Source: JAJYKC01 sp035545735 (GTDB lineage Bacteria; Acidobacteriota; Terriglobia; Bryobacterales; Bryobacteraceae). From it: DNA of 64,000 bases. Location of the stretch: assembly GCA_035545735.1 (NCBI GenBank), contig DASZXS010000073.1, positions 1 to 64,000 of the forward strand, in the 5' to 3' direction. The notes beneath the pieces are model-generated. The model saw only the letters and a list, made by a program, of their open reading frames with translations. It was not told the origin of the DNA and made no database searches. Below are positions 8,380 through 17,249 of the stretch, piece by piece (positions within the stretch are counted from its first letter, which is position 1; every line of letters begins with the position of its first letter). The translations under genes were made by a program, and so were the position numbers.

Positions 8380-9507
8380 TCAAACGCGGAATGCCAGCGG
8401 CGCCAACCGCCGCCGTTCTTCCCGGGCGGCCGTGGACGGCCGGCTGCCATCAATGACAGCGCGCATTTGCGAGGCGAAGCGCTGCTCGGAGAATTTTCGC
8501 GAGTGTTTCCGCAGCGACTCGTGATCGATCAGGTCCTCCACGGCCTCAAATCTCCGGATCGCAGCTTCGAGCGGGCCGCTGCCCGGTTCATGGTAAAAGA
8601 GCTCCGGCAGGGGGGAGCTCTCCATAACGCCGCCGCGCCCCAGAGCGATCACCGGTTTGCCGCTGGCGAGCGCCTCTACCGCTGAAATTCCGAAATCTTC
8701 TTCCCCCGGCATCAGAAAGGCGCGGCAGCGGGCATAGAGTTCACGGAGATCGCCATCGGGAACGTTTCCGCAAAACTCGACGCTCGGGCCGGCCATGTTC
8801 TTCAAGCGCCGGTATTCCGCGCCCTGCCCGACGACCTTAAGCTTGCGTCCCATGCGAGAGCAGCAACGGATCGCATCTTCGATGCGCTTATATGCGGTTA
8901 GCTCCGACACCGCCAGATAGTAATCCTCCGCCGGGGCGTAGTGGAAATCGTCGACGGCGACCGGAGGATAGATCACCTGCGATTCCCGCCGGTATGCCTT
9001 CTCGATGCGCCGCTGGACGTTGTAACTATTCGCCAGGAAGGTATCGACCCGCGACGCCGTAGAATAATCCCAAAGACGGAGATAGTGCGCCAGCGGAGCC
9101 ATGGCCGCGCGTTTCCATCCCGAGCGCGTCCAGTCGTGGAAATAGTCGGGATAAAGGTCCCAAAGATATCGCATCGGCGAGTGGCAATAACAAATGTGAC
9201 GTGTGGCCGAGGAGGTGAGCACGCCCTTCGCCGGGCCGGATTCGCTGCTGATCACAAGATCGTAACCGCGCAGGTCGAGATGTTCCACCGCCAAGGGCAT
9301 CAGCGGCAAAAGAGAGCGGTACTTGCGGCGCAGAGGGTTTAGAAACGAAGCGGTAACGCGGTGGGAGCGAATGATAGGGGAGATACTCTCGGGCTCATAA
9401 AAGAGCGTAAAGATGTCCGCATCCGGGAGCAGGCGGCAAAGCGCCTCCAACACCTTTTCCCCGCCGCGCATCTTCATCAGCCAGTAGTGGACAATAGCGC
9501 ACCGCAT
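8380..9507 (-). CDS. Glycosyltransferase family 4 (GT-B)
   Basis: A 375-residue cytoplasmic or membrane-associated retaining glycosyltransferase. The N-terminal domain starts with AIVHYWLMKMRGGEKVLEAL, a glycine-rich acceptor-site pattern often seen in mannosyltransferases for polysaccharide assembly. The C-terminal half carries YYLAVSELTAYKRIEDAI, then the EX7E region GEEDFGISAVEALASGKPVIA near residue 270, which positions the nucleotide sugar. It faces the HprK-like operon across a 130-bp divergent region with an 11-bp-spaced repeat. A role in the surrounding exopolysaccharide locus is the best guess; the sugar is unknown. Confidence 0.85.
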   Translation of the reverse strand: MRCAIVHYWLMKMRGGEKVLEALCRLLPDADIFTLFYEPESISPIIRSHRVTASFLNPLRRKYRSLLPLMPLAVEHLDLRGYDLVISSESGPAKGVLTSSATRHICYCHSPMRYLWDLYPDYFHDWTRSGWKRAAMAPLAHYLRLWDYSTASRVDTFLANSYNVQRRIEKAYRRESQVIYPPVAVDDFHYAPAEDYYLAVSELTAYKRIEDAIRCCSRMGRKLKVVGQGAEYRRLKNMAGPSVEFCGNVPDGDLRELYARCRAFLMPGEEDFGISAVEALASGKPVIALGRGGVMESSPLPELFYHEPGSGPLEAAIRRFEAVEDLIDHESLRKHSRKFSEQRFASQMRAVIDGSRPSTAAREERRRLAPLAFRV

Positions 9508-9567
9508 AACAGTGTACGCTCAAATCTAACAGACGTTTATGCCGGAAAACGTAATGGAAACGGTGTT

Positions 9568-9583
9568 TTTACACATTGTTTAC
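9568..9583. promoter_or_regulatory. Direct repeat TTTAC-N6-TTTAC (site A)
   Basis: TTTAC occurs at 9568-9572 and again at 9579-9583, exactly 11 bp apart, in the divergent region between the GT4 gene and the HprK-like operon. Tandem half-sites at one helical turn are how OmpR/PhoB-family regulators bind. Four similar sites lie at 21580, 25585, 27191 and 27361. Confidence 0.45.
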
Positions 9584-9637
9584 AGGTTCTACGAAAGACT
9601 GCGGAAAGTGGGTTGGTAGACTCAAAACCGTATTCCC

Positions 9638-10639
9638 ATGCCGATCGAAAGCGAACTCGCCACCCAACTCTCCAGCTTTGACCCGCTGGGCGTTTCCGTT
9701 GAGCTGCCATACCGGGCGTTGTATTTTCCGTTCGGATTCCCCGCTCAAATCGAAACCAACCATCCGGACGTAATCCGGGCCGCCCACCGGAACTGGTCCG
9801 ATACAGGCCTCCATTTTCCCGAGCAGCCGGTTCTGGTGCGGGTAATCGTGAGCGAAGGCGGCGCGGCAGGCTGCCCGCCCCTGCCGGTGTACCGCGCGCA
9901 GCGCAGCCTGTTCTCCTTTGTGGCGGACGCGGAGAATATTGCCGTGGTCGATCTCGCGGGAGGCTTCGCAACGGCATGGGTTACCGAGGCGGTGTTGAAA
10001 GAGGTGGAATATTTTCGCTACTGTTTTCTGCTGGGTATGGCGGGTAGTATGATCGATGCGCGGCATCTGGTCTCCCTGCACGCGGCGTGTGTCGCTTTAG
10101 ACGGTCAGGGAATTCTGCTCACTGGCGAATCGGGCGCCGGAAAATCGTCTCTGGCCTTCGCCTGTGCCACGCATGGTTTTACATACGTAAGCGACGATTG
10201 CAGCGCGATTGTCCGGAAGCGGGAAGGCCGCTCGGTGGTGGGCACTCCCGGCTCCATACGCTTCCGCGAAAGCGCGGGCGAACTCTTTCCGGAACTGCGC
10301 GGGCGCAAGGCTCTGCCGAGCTTCCGGCGGCAGCCTTCGATCGAAGTGCGAACCGCCGACCTGCCCGGCATCCGCACCTCCTTCGAGGCGGATGTCGATC
10401 ACGTTGTGATCCTGAATCGCGATCAAAAATTCGGAGATAGCGCCGAACTGGCGCCCATCACCGCCGGGGAAGCGCGATCGCGCCTTTTCTCCGAGGTCTG
10501 GCCGCGGGAACTGCCCTGGACCGAAGAACGGAGCGAGGCAGTAGAGCGCGTGCTCGGGGGAGGGACTTACGAGCTGCGATACCGCGATCTCGAACCGGCT
10601 GTCAACCGTTTGGCACAGCTAGTACGGAGCGGCCTGTGA
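9638..10639 (+). CDS. HPr kinase/phosphorylase-related protein (HprK-like kinase)
   Basis: A 333-residue protein whose C-terminal half matches the HprK catalytic fold: SLHAACVALDGQGILLTGES leads into the P-loop GESGAGKSS (residues 163-171), followed by the SDD motif (185-187) equivalent to the catalytic acidic pair of HprK. The N-terminal 130 residues are not the DRTGG-type domain of true HprK, and no HPr or PTS gene is nearby. Proteins of this type occur in exopolysaccharide loci (HPr-rel-A systems) and as tailoring kinases in some lasso-peptide clusters. It is the first gene of an operon: its TGA overlaps the GTG of the TonB receptor, and the third gene contains a nucleotidyltransferase, a frequent partner of such kinases. 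Its target is unknown. Confidence 0.82.
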   Translation: MPIESELATQLSSFDPLGVSVELPYRALYFPFGFPAQIETNHPDVIRAAHRNWSDTGLHFPEQPVLVRVIVSEGGAAGCPPLPVYRAQRSLFSFVADAENIAVVDLAGGFATAWVTEAVLKEVEYFRYCFLLGMAGSMIDARHLVSLHAACVALDGQGILLTGESGAGKSSLAFACATHGFTYVSDDCSAIVRKREGRSVVGTPGSIRFRESAGELFPELRGRKALPSFRRQPSIEVRTADLPGIRTSFEADVDHVVILNRDQKFGDSAELAPITAGEARSRLFSEVWPRELPWTEERSEAVERVLGGGTYELRYRDLEPAVNRLAQLVRSGL

Positions 10640-13600
10640 AATTCACCCTCGCTTTCCTGTCGATCCTCGTCTGTTCCGGCGCTGTCCAGGGGCAAATTTC
10701 TTCGGGTTCGCTTTCGGGGGAGGTGCGGGATGCGTCCTCCGGCGTGATCGGCGGAGTGACCATCACCATCCGCGATGAGCGAACCGCCTTTGTGAGAACG
10801 ACCACTTCCAACGATTTGGGCGTCTACCGCGTGAACGATCTGCCGCCCGGCATTTACAGCGTCGAGGCGGAAGAGAAAGGGTTTCGCACCCTGACCGCCG
10901 CTCGCGTCTCCATCGGAGTGAATCAAAGCGCTCACCTCGACCTGACGATGCAACCGGGCGCGGCGACCGAGGCGATCACCGTGACGGCTGACGTGAGTCC
11001 GCTGCAGCGCCTGGACAGCTCGATCGGATACAGCCTCGATTCCGGAACCGTACGGGCCCTTCCCCTGAATCAACGGAACGTCATTGCGCTGGTGACGCTG
11101 GGGCCCGGTGCGATTCCGCGGCAACTGGGCGGCTTCGTTCACGATCTCGATAACGATGTGCAAGCCGGTTCGCGCGGCTCAGTGGCCTTGAACCCGCCCA
11201 TTAACGGCGCGCGGCCGTACATGAACACGGAACTCCTGGACGGCGCTTACAACACAGACCGCAACGCCTTCGCCATCGCGGTGCTGCCGCCCCTCGACTC
11301 GGTGGCGGAATTTCGAATCCAATCCTCGTTATCGCCAGCGGCATTTTCGCAGGCGGGCGGCGGCGTAGTGGACGTGGTGACGAAGTCCGGCACGCGGCAG
11401 TTTCACGGCGCCGCTTTCGAATTTTTCCAAAACGAAGCACTCGATGCGCGCAGCTATTTCTCAAACCCCGCGCTAAGCGCGCCTGTTTTTCGGCGCAACC
11501 AGTTTGGAGGCTCGCTCGGCGGACCGCTGCCGTTGCCCTCCACTTTCTTCTTCGCCAGCTATGAGGGTTTGCGCGGAAAGAACGCATCTCCCTCGGTTCA
11601 ACTGGTTCCCGGCGAGACCGCCCGCGGCGGCGACTTCCGCGGCGGCAATACTCTCTATGACCCCCTCTCCGGCGCGGCGCGCACACCGTTTGCCGGAAAC
11701 ACGATTCCGGCTTCGCGCATCGATCCGATTGCGAGTCAGTATCTCTCCCGCTACGAACCGCTCCCGAACATCACTCCGACCGGGACCGGCAACTACATCG
11801 ATAGCGCGCCGAGCACGAATCACAACGACAGCGCATCCGGCAGACTCGATCATCAATTCCGGCGCGCGGGACTTCTGTTTGGCCGGTACACCATCAACAA
11901 CGAAGAAGGCGGCATTGGCGGGCAGTTTCCCCTTCGCCCCACCACGGAAGACGTCCGCGCCCAGCAGGTCATGGTGGGACACACGCTGGCGGGATCGAAC
12001 TGGCTGAACGAAGGGCGCATTTCTTTCACACGCCTCCGCGTTTTCGACGTTCCCCAGAGCGCATTCAAACAGAATGTGGCCGAGGAGTTAGGCATGAACG
12101 GAGGTCCCACCGACCCCTTTGCTTTTGGATTGCCGTATTTTCTCGTGACGAACTATTCGACGGTGACGGACGACCCGTCCCTTCCCCAGGTGCAGCGCGA
12201 TAACACCTGGGGTCTATCGGACGCGGTATCGTTGACGCGCGGGCGGCACAATTTGAGATTCGGCTTCGACTGGGTGCATTTTCAATTCAATTTCCTGCAG
12301 AGCCAGAGCGTGCGAGGACGCTACACCTATACCGGCGCCTATACGGGGAACGGAGTCGACTCGAATACCGGTGATGCGCTCGCGGATTTTCTGCTCGGCT
12401 ACCCGCAGGATACCCAGCGCACCGTCGGGTCCGCGCAGGCTTATCTGCGGCAGAACATCTACTCCGGCTACGTTCAGGATGACTGGCGTATCGCCCCGCG
12501 CCTGACTCTGAACCTTGGCCTGCGGTATGAGTACGCGGACCCGTTCTCGGACGCAAACGACCAGTTGTTCAACCTGGACTATACAACCGCGCCACACCTG
12601 ATCCACGCATCCACGGCGTCTGAACCGCGCCGCACGAATTTCGCGCCTCGCGCCGGACTGGCTTACCGGCTGCCCGGCTGGGCTTCGCGTGGGGGAGAGA
12701 TGGTGTTTCGCGCGGGCTTCGGAATTTACTTCAGCCCGGAAATCGCCGCCGAGTCCTATGACCTCGTGTTGAACGGAATTCGCACCGAGATCAATCAAAC
12801 CAGCGGCGCCGGCGCTCCGCTGCTAACCACGCGCGACGGTTTCCCACAGACTGGCATAAGCGGCTTGCCGAGCTATTTCGGATTGGATTCGAACGCGAGT
12901 ACGCCGTACGTCCAGCAGTGGAATGCGGGATTCCAGAAGGAATTGCCCGGCGCGGTAGTGTTGGAAGCGGCTTATGTCGGGAGCAAGGGAGTCCATCTGG
13001 GGCGGTTTGATCGCATGAATATCCCTCCAGGCCCCGGCCCGGGAGATCTCCAGTCGCGCCGGCCGTTCCCCGACCTGGGAACTCTTTTCCAGCGGAAGCA
13101 CATTGCGAATTCTTCGTACCAGTCGCTGCAGTTGAAGGCCGAGAAGCGCCTGCGGCGTTCGCTTTCGTTTGTGGCGAGTTTTGTCTGGTCGAAATCGATC
13201 GACGATGCCGACAGCATTCTCGCGGGGCAGTACGATGGCGTGGGCGCACAGGACGAAACCAATCTGCGGCTGGAACGGGGCCCTTCATTCTTCAACGTGC
13301 CGCGCCGCGTGAGCGCGGGTTTTGTCTACAGCCCTCCTCGCGCGACTTATTTCCGCGCGCTTTTGAATGGCTGGCAGATGAGCGGAATCCTGACTCTGCA
13401 GGACGGCACGCCCCTCAATCCCTTTTATTTCGCCGCTGATTTTGCGAACACAGGCACTCCTAACCGTCCGAATATCGTGCCCGGCCAGAGCATCAGTCTC
13501 CCGGCAAGCCAGCGGACCCAGCAGCGTTGGTTCAATACCGATGCCTTCAGTAATCCCGCGCCTTATACTTACGGCAACGCCGGCCGGGACATCATTCCCG

Positions 13601-13815
13601 GCCCGGGCAATGAAGTGCTGGACATCGCCATCCATCGAAGAATTGCCTTCAACGAACGCGCCGGCGTGGAACTACGGGCCGAGTCTTTCAACACGATGAA
13701 CCATCCCAACTGGGGCATTCCCGGGCCCTATCCGGATTTTGGCCCGTTCTTCGGGACCATCTTCTCGGCCGGCGAACCAAGGCGTCTGCAATTCGGGGCG
13801 CGTCTGGATTTTTGA
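10636..13815 (+). CDS. Oar-like TonB-dependent receptor with carboxypeptidase-regulatory domain
   Basis: A 1059-residue outer-membrane protein. It begins at a GTG overlapping the kinase stop codon (GTGA). A signal peptide (MKFTLAFLSILVCSGAVQGQ) is followed by a CarboxypepD_reg-like domain at about 25-110 (SGEVRDASSGVIGGVTITI ... LPPGIYSVEAEEKGF), then a plug with ERGPSF-type and VVDVVTKSGTRQFHG motifs and a long barrel. The extreme C-terminus RRLQFGARLDF has the terminal aromatic expected of an outer-membrane barrel. Such receptors are numerous in Acidobacteriota; their ligands are mostly unknown. Here it lies between a kinase and a nucleotidyltransferase-transporter, with 6 bp to the next start, so it probably imports or senses the molecule those proteins act on (inference). 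Confidence 0.9.
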   Translation: MKFTLAFLSILVCSGAVQGQISSGSLSGEVRDASSGVIGGVTITIRDERTAFVRTTTSNDLGVYRVNDLPPGIYSVEAEEKGFRTLTAARVSIGVNQSAHLDLTMQPGAATEAITVTADVSPLQRLDSSIGYSLDSGTVRALPLNQRNVIALVTLGPGAIPRQLGGFVHDLDNDVQAGSRGSVALNPPINGARPYMNTELLDGAYNTDRNAFAIAVLPPLDSVAEFRIQSSLSPAAFSQAGGGVVDVVTKSGTRQFHGAAFEFFQNEALDARSYFSNPALSAPVFRRNQFGGSLGGPLPLPSTFFFASYEGLRGKNASPSVQLVPGETARGGDFRGGNTLYDPLSGAARTPFAGNTIPASRIDPIASQYLSRYEPLPNITPTGTGNYIDSAPSTNHNDSASGRLDHQFRRAGLLFGRYTINNEEGGIGGQFPLRPTTEDVRAQQVMVGHTLAGSNWLNEGRISFTRLRVFDVPQSAFKQNVAEELGMNGGPTDPFAFGLPYFLVTNYSTVTDDPSLPQVQRDNTWGLSDAVSLTRGRHNLRFGFDWVHFQFNFLQSQSVRGRYTYTGAYTGNGVDSNTGDALADFLLGYPQDTQRTVGSAQAYLRQNIYSGYVQDDWRIAPRLTLNLGLRYEYADPFSDANDQLFNLDYTTAPHLIHASTASEPRRTNFAPRAGLAYRLPGWASRGGEMVFRAGFGIYFSPEIAAESYDLVLNGIRTEINQTSGAGAPLLTTRDGFPQTGISGLPSYFGLDSNASTPYVQQWNAGFQKELPGAVVLEAAYVGSKGVHLGRFDRMNIPPGPGPGDLQSRRPFPDLGTLFQRKHIANSSYQSLQLKAEKRLRRSLSFVASFVWSKSIDDADSILAGQYDGVGAQDETNLRLERGPSFFNVPRRVSAGFVYSPPRATYFRALLNGWQMSGILTLQDGTPLNPFYFAADFANTGTPNRPNIVPGQSISLPASQRTQQRWFNTDAFSNPAPYTYGNAGRDIIPGPGNEVLDIAIHRRIAFNERAGVELRAESFNTMNHPNWGIPGPYPDFGPFFGTIFSAGEPRRLQFGARLDF

Positions 13816-13821
13816 ACTCGC

Positions 13822-16164
13822 GTGCCGATCCCCGCCAGCGCCCGCGCCATTCTCGATGCGCTTCGCTTTGGACAAACCGACAAATCCGCTATTCGTTCGC
13901 TCCATGAACGCGATTGGGAATCGGCGCTCCGCTTTTGTGACCAGTCACAGCTCACGCTGCTGGTTGGGGCAATCTGCGGCGAGCATCTTCCCGCCGCGGT
14001 TCGACGGCGCATCGAAGACGACGCATGTAAGAATGCGCAAAAATTTGCCCGGCTGAAAAGTGAATTCTTTACCATCGCCGACGCGTTGGAGCATCGCGGC
14101 ATCGAGTTTGTGACGCTCAAAGGTTTCACCCATTCGCCGGATTTCACCACCGATCCGCTGCTGCGTTCGCAAGGCGACATCGATCTCTGGTTTGAGCGCG
14201 ATGTGGTCTATCGAGCAAACGCCGTGCTCCTTTCGCTTGGATACGCGGCGTATTGCGAAACCGAGGATCGCCATCTGCCGCCGCTGATTCGCCGCAATGG
14301 TTGGGTGTGGAATGGCGATTATCATGACCCCGGAGCGCCTATCGGAGTCGACTTGCACTACCAGTTGTGGGACGCCGCGCTGGAGAAAGTGAAAGCTCCG
14401 GGCATCGAGGACTTTTGGGATCGCCGCACGCGACGCTTGTTCGACGAGCGTCCCCTCTGGGTCTTGCACCCCGCGGACGCGCTTGCGTTTTCCGCCGTTC
14501 ACCAATTGATGCACGTCCTGCGCGGCGACGCCCGCCTGCAGCGCGCCTGGGAGATCGCCAGTTTCCTGGAGAACCGCAAAGACGATGCCGGGTTTTGGAA
14601 CGAATGGCGCGAGATGCATCCCGAGCGGCTGCGGTTGCTCGAAACGGTGGTATTTCGGATGTGCGCCGAATGGTTCGGCTGCGAGCTTTCCTCCTGCGTG
14701 CGGGAAGAACTGGAGCGGGCGCCTTCAGGAATCCGGCTGTGGCTCGACAGGCACGGCGGCGCTCCGGTCGAGAACCTGTTTGAGCCGAACAAGAACGAAC
14801 TCTGGCTGCACCTTGCTCTCGCGGATTCCGCTTCCGGACGCCTGGCGGTGCTGCGGCGCCGGTTGGTCCCGTTGAAGCGGCTGCACGAGAACCAGACCGG
14901 CCGGTTGCAGGGCCTGCGCTGGTCGCTGAGGCGGGCGGCGCATCACGCACGAGTGCTTCCGGCGACTCTCATCGAAGGCGCTCGATGGTGGTGGCTGCAG
15001 CGCGAACTGGGCAGGCCGTTCCTGAAATTCCTGTTGGCTTCGGCGTTCTTCGATCTCGGCGCATTCGTCTTTTTTGTTCTGTACAACCTTTATCTGCTGG
15101 ACCTCGGATATCACGAGAAGTTTCTTGGCCTGGTCTCAGGCTCAATGACGGCCGGCACTCTGGCGGCGGCTCTCCCCGCGGCATTTCTGGCGCGGCGGCT
15201 GGGGATCCGGGGCACTCTGCTGGTTGCGATTCTCGGCGGCGCCGGCGCTTCCCTGCTGCGCGTGGCTGCCACCGCGGAGAGCGCCCTCCTGGTTGCGGCC
15301 TTTCTGCATGGCGGGTTCTTCTCGCTGTGGGCGGTCTGCCTGTCCCCCGCGATTGCGAGCCTCAGCACGGAGAAAAATCGGAGTTTCGCGTTCAGCCTTG
15401 TCTTCGCGGCGGGAATAGGAATCGGCGCCGTAGGGGGCTTAGTAGGAGGATACCTGCCGCGCCTGTTCTCTCTGCATCCATTTCTGCTGGGGGCCACGCC
15501 AGCCAAGCGCGCTTCGCTGATCCTTTCCTGCCTGATTCTGGCGCTGGCCGCCCCCGCCGCGGCAAAGATCCACTTGCCGCGGATGCCGCGGGACCGGAGG
15601 AAAACCTATCCGCGAAGTCCGTTCGTTCTGGCTTTCCTGTCCGCTCTATTCGTCTGGACATTCGCCACCGGTGCGTTCAACCCCTTCTTTAATGCGTACT
15701 TCGCCGGTCCTGGCCATCTCCCGGTGGAGCGCATTGGCCTGATTTACGCCGCCGCGCAGTTGACACAGGTAGGAGCGGTGCTGCTTGCTCCGCTCTGTTT
15801 CCGGCGAATCGGCGAGGTGAACGGAGTGGCATCGATGCAGTTCATGACGGCGGCTGCGCTCGCCGCGCTCGCGATGACTCCGGCGGGCTGGCCGGCACTC
15901 GTCCTCTATCCGCTCTACATGGCATTTCAGTACATGAGCCTGCCGGGTCTTTCGAGTATGCTGATGACCCGCGTTGGCGAGCGGGAGCGCGAAGGCGCAT
16001 CCGCCATGAATTTCGTCATCACATCCCTGGCCGGCATGCTGGCCGCGTTTGCAAGCGGCGCGGTCATCAGCCGCTACGGCTACCCGGTGATGATGGGGGC
16101 CGCGGCCGCACTCGCCGCTTTGGCTGCTCTGCTATTCCGGGGTCTGATTCACGACAAGGCCTGA
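13822..16164 (+). CDS. Nucleotidyltransferase (PF14907-like) fused to an MFS transporter
   Basis: A 780-residue protein with two unrelated parts. Residues 1 to about 330 resemble the uncharacterised nucleotidyltransferase family often found beside HprK-like kinases: VTLKGFTHSP (K100-G101), R115 and GDIDLWF (D119, D121), the last being the metal-binding Asp pair. A basic linker (about 340-390) leads to a polytopic half from about 395 to 780 with around 12 hydrophobic segments (FLKFLLASAFFDLGAFVFFVLYNLYL and onward) of major-facilitator type. There is no internal stop and no plausible strong internal start, so this is a real fusion. GTG start 6 bp after the TonB receptor. It ends tail-to-tail with a glycosyltransferase, overlapping by 16 bp. 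Nucleotidylation of the transported molecule or of the transporter is a guess. Confidence 0.82.
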   Translation: MPIPASARAILDALRFGQTDKSAIRSLHERDWESALRFCDQSQLTLLVGAICGEHLPAAVRRRIEDDACKNAQKFARLKSEFFTIADALEHRGIEFVTLKGFTHSPDFTTDPLLRSQGDIDLWFERDVVYRANAVLLSLGYAAYCETEDRHLPPLIRRNGWVWNGDYHDPGAPIGVDLHYQLWDAALEKVKAPGIEDFWDRRTRRLFDERPLWVLHPADALAFSAVHQLMHVLRGDARLQRAWEIASFLENRKDDAGFWNEWREMHPERLRLLETVVFRMCAEWFGCELSSCVREELERAPSGIRLWLDRHGGAPVENLFEPNKNELWLHLALADSASGRLAVLRRRLVPLKRLHENQTGRLQGLRWSLRRAAHHARVLPATLIEGARWWWLQRELGRPFLKFLLASAFFDLGAFVFFVLYNLYLLDLGYHEKFLGLVSGSMTAGTLAAALPAAFLARRLGIRGTLLVAILGGAGASLLRVAATAESALLVAAFLHGGFFSLWAVCLSPAIASLSTEKNRSFAFSLVFAAGIGIGAVGGLVGGYLPRLFSLHPFLLGATPAKRASLILSCLILALAAPAAAKIHLPRMPRDRRKTYPRSPFVLAFLSALFVWTFATGAFNPFFNAYFAGPGHLPVERIGLIYAAAQLTQVGAVLLAPLCFRRIGEVNGVASMQFMTAAALAALAMTPAGWPALVLYPLYMAFQYMSLPGLSSMLMTRVGEREREGASAMNFVITSLAGMLAAFASGAVISRYGYPVMMGAAAALAALAALLFRGLIHDKA

Positions 16165-17249
16165 GCGATACAGCCGGCGATTTCCCGCCGGAAACGATCC
16201 ACCGTAAACTTGCCGGCCCAGTCGGCTCGCGCCTGGTCGATCACACTGGCCCGTACGGCCGGCTCCATTCTCAAGACGTCGCCGATTCGCGCCGCAAGCA
16301 ATGAAGCGGAGTGGCCGGAGGTCAGAAATCCGTTCTTTCCGTCCGTCACCACTTCCGGAATTCCCCCCGAAGGGAACGCCACGACGGGCACGCGCGCCGA
16401 AAACGCTTCGAGAACCACGCGCGGATTGGGGTCGTGGGCTGCAGAGGGAACGGCCAGCAAATCGATGGATGAATAGGCCTCCGGGATATTTTCCTTCCAG
16501 CCATGGAATTCGACCGGCAAGCCGCGAGCGGCTTCGTGCACACTCTGGGAGTATCCGGGGCTCGAAAACAGTGGCGCTCCCGTGACGGAAAAGCGCAGGC
16601 CGGGAAACGCGTTCAGAAGGAGCCGCGCCGCCTCCACGAATTCCATCTGGCCTTTATCCCGCTCGATACGCCCGATGATCCCGATTCGTGAAATACCCGC
16701 GGGCCGCGAGCCCGCCATGTCGGTCATGCCGTTATAAATTACATGCATCTTCGGGGGAGGAACGTAGCGCAGGAGCGGCTCGGCGGCGAACTTACAGCAG
16801 CCGATCATGGTTGCATCTGCATAACGAAGCGCCCAGCCTGCCGTGCGAATCGCGGACGCCTGGCCCAAACGCACGTGGCAGTGAAAGACCAGCGGGAGCT
16901 TCCGGCGGCGCGCGGCGATGGCGGCTCCCGGCAACACCCGGGGGCCGTTCACGTAGAGAAGGTCAATGTTGTGGGCCCGGATCAGCTTCCAAATTTGGGC
17001 GGCCAGTAGAGGCGTGTCTATCGCGAACCTGCCGTGGTCGAGCGTTGTTTTCTTCGTCGAAGTATACGGGCCGCAGCGAATCGGATGCACCGGAATTCCG
17101 GCACTCTCAAGACGCGCGGAAAGCGGGCCGCCGGAGGGAATTGCAACGTGCGGCGTCCAGCTATTTTCCCGTGACGCCGGCAGCAGATCCAACAAGCACT
17201 GCTGCGCGCCGCCGAGGCTGTTGAACTGGTCGAGGAATAGAATATTCAT
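16149..17249 (-). CDS. Glycosyltransferase family 4
   Basis: A 366-residue GT-B glycosyltransferase. The start at 17249 is chosen because it overlaps the stop of the O-antigen ligase (ATGA) and begins the canonical MNILFLDQFNSLGGAQQ; a longer frame to 17438 would read back through the upstream gene. The C-terminal domain shows RIGIIGRIERDKGQMEFVEAA, EFHGWKENIPEAYSSIDLL and the EX7E stretch NPRVVLEAFSARVPVVAFPSGG. It is the last gene of a Wzz - O-antigen ligase - GT4 operon on the minus strand, so it likely adds a sugar to the surface polysaccharide. The donor sugar is unknown. Confidence 0.88.
   Translation of the reverse strand: MNILFLDQFNSLGGAQQCLLDLLPASRENSWTPHVAIPSGGPLSARLESAGIPVHPIRCGPYTSTKKTTLDHGRFAIDTPLLAAQIWKLIRAHNIDLLYVNGPRVLPGAAIAARRRKLPLVFHCHVRLGQASAIRTAGWALRYADATMIGCCKFAAEPLLRYVPPPKMHVIYNGMTDMAGSRPAGISRIGIIGRIERDKGQMEFVEAARLLLNAFPGLRFSVTGAPLFSSPGYSQSVHEAARGLPVEFHGWKENIPEAYSSIDLLAVPSAAHDPNPRVVLEAFSARVPVVAFPSGGIPEVVTDGKNGFLTSGHSASLLAARIGDVLRMEPAVRASVIDQARADWAGKFTVDRFRREIAGCIAQALS

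Noticed and set aside
9638..16164. A complete lasso-peptide or other RiPP cluster
   Set aside because: The kinase and nucleotidyltransferase fit such clusters, but no asparagine-synthetase-like cyclase, PqqD-like protein, transglutaminase-like protease or precursor gene was found in the operon or its 130-bp upstream gap.
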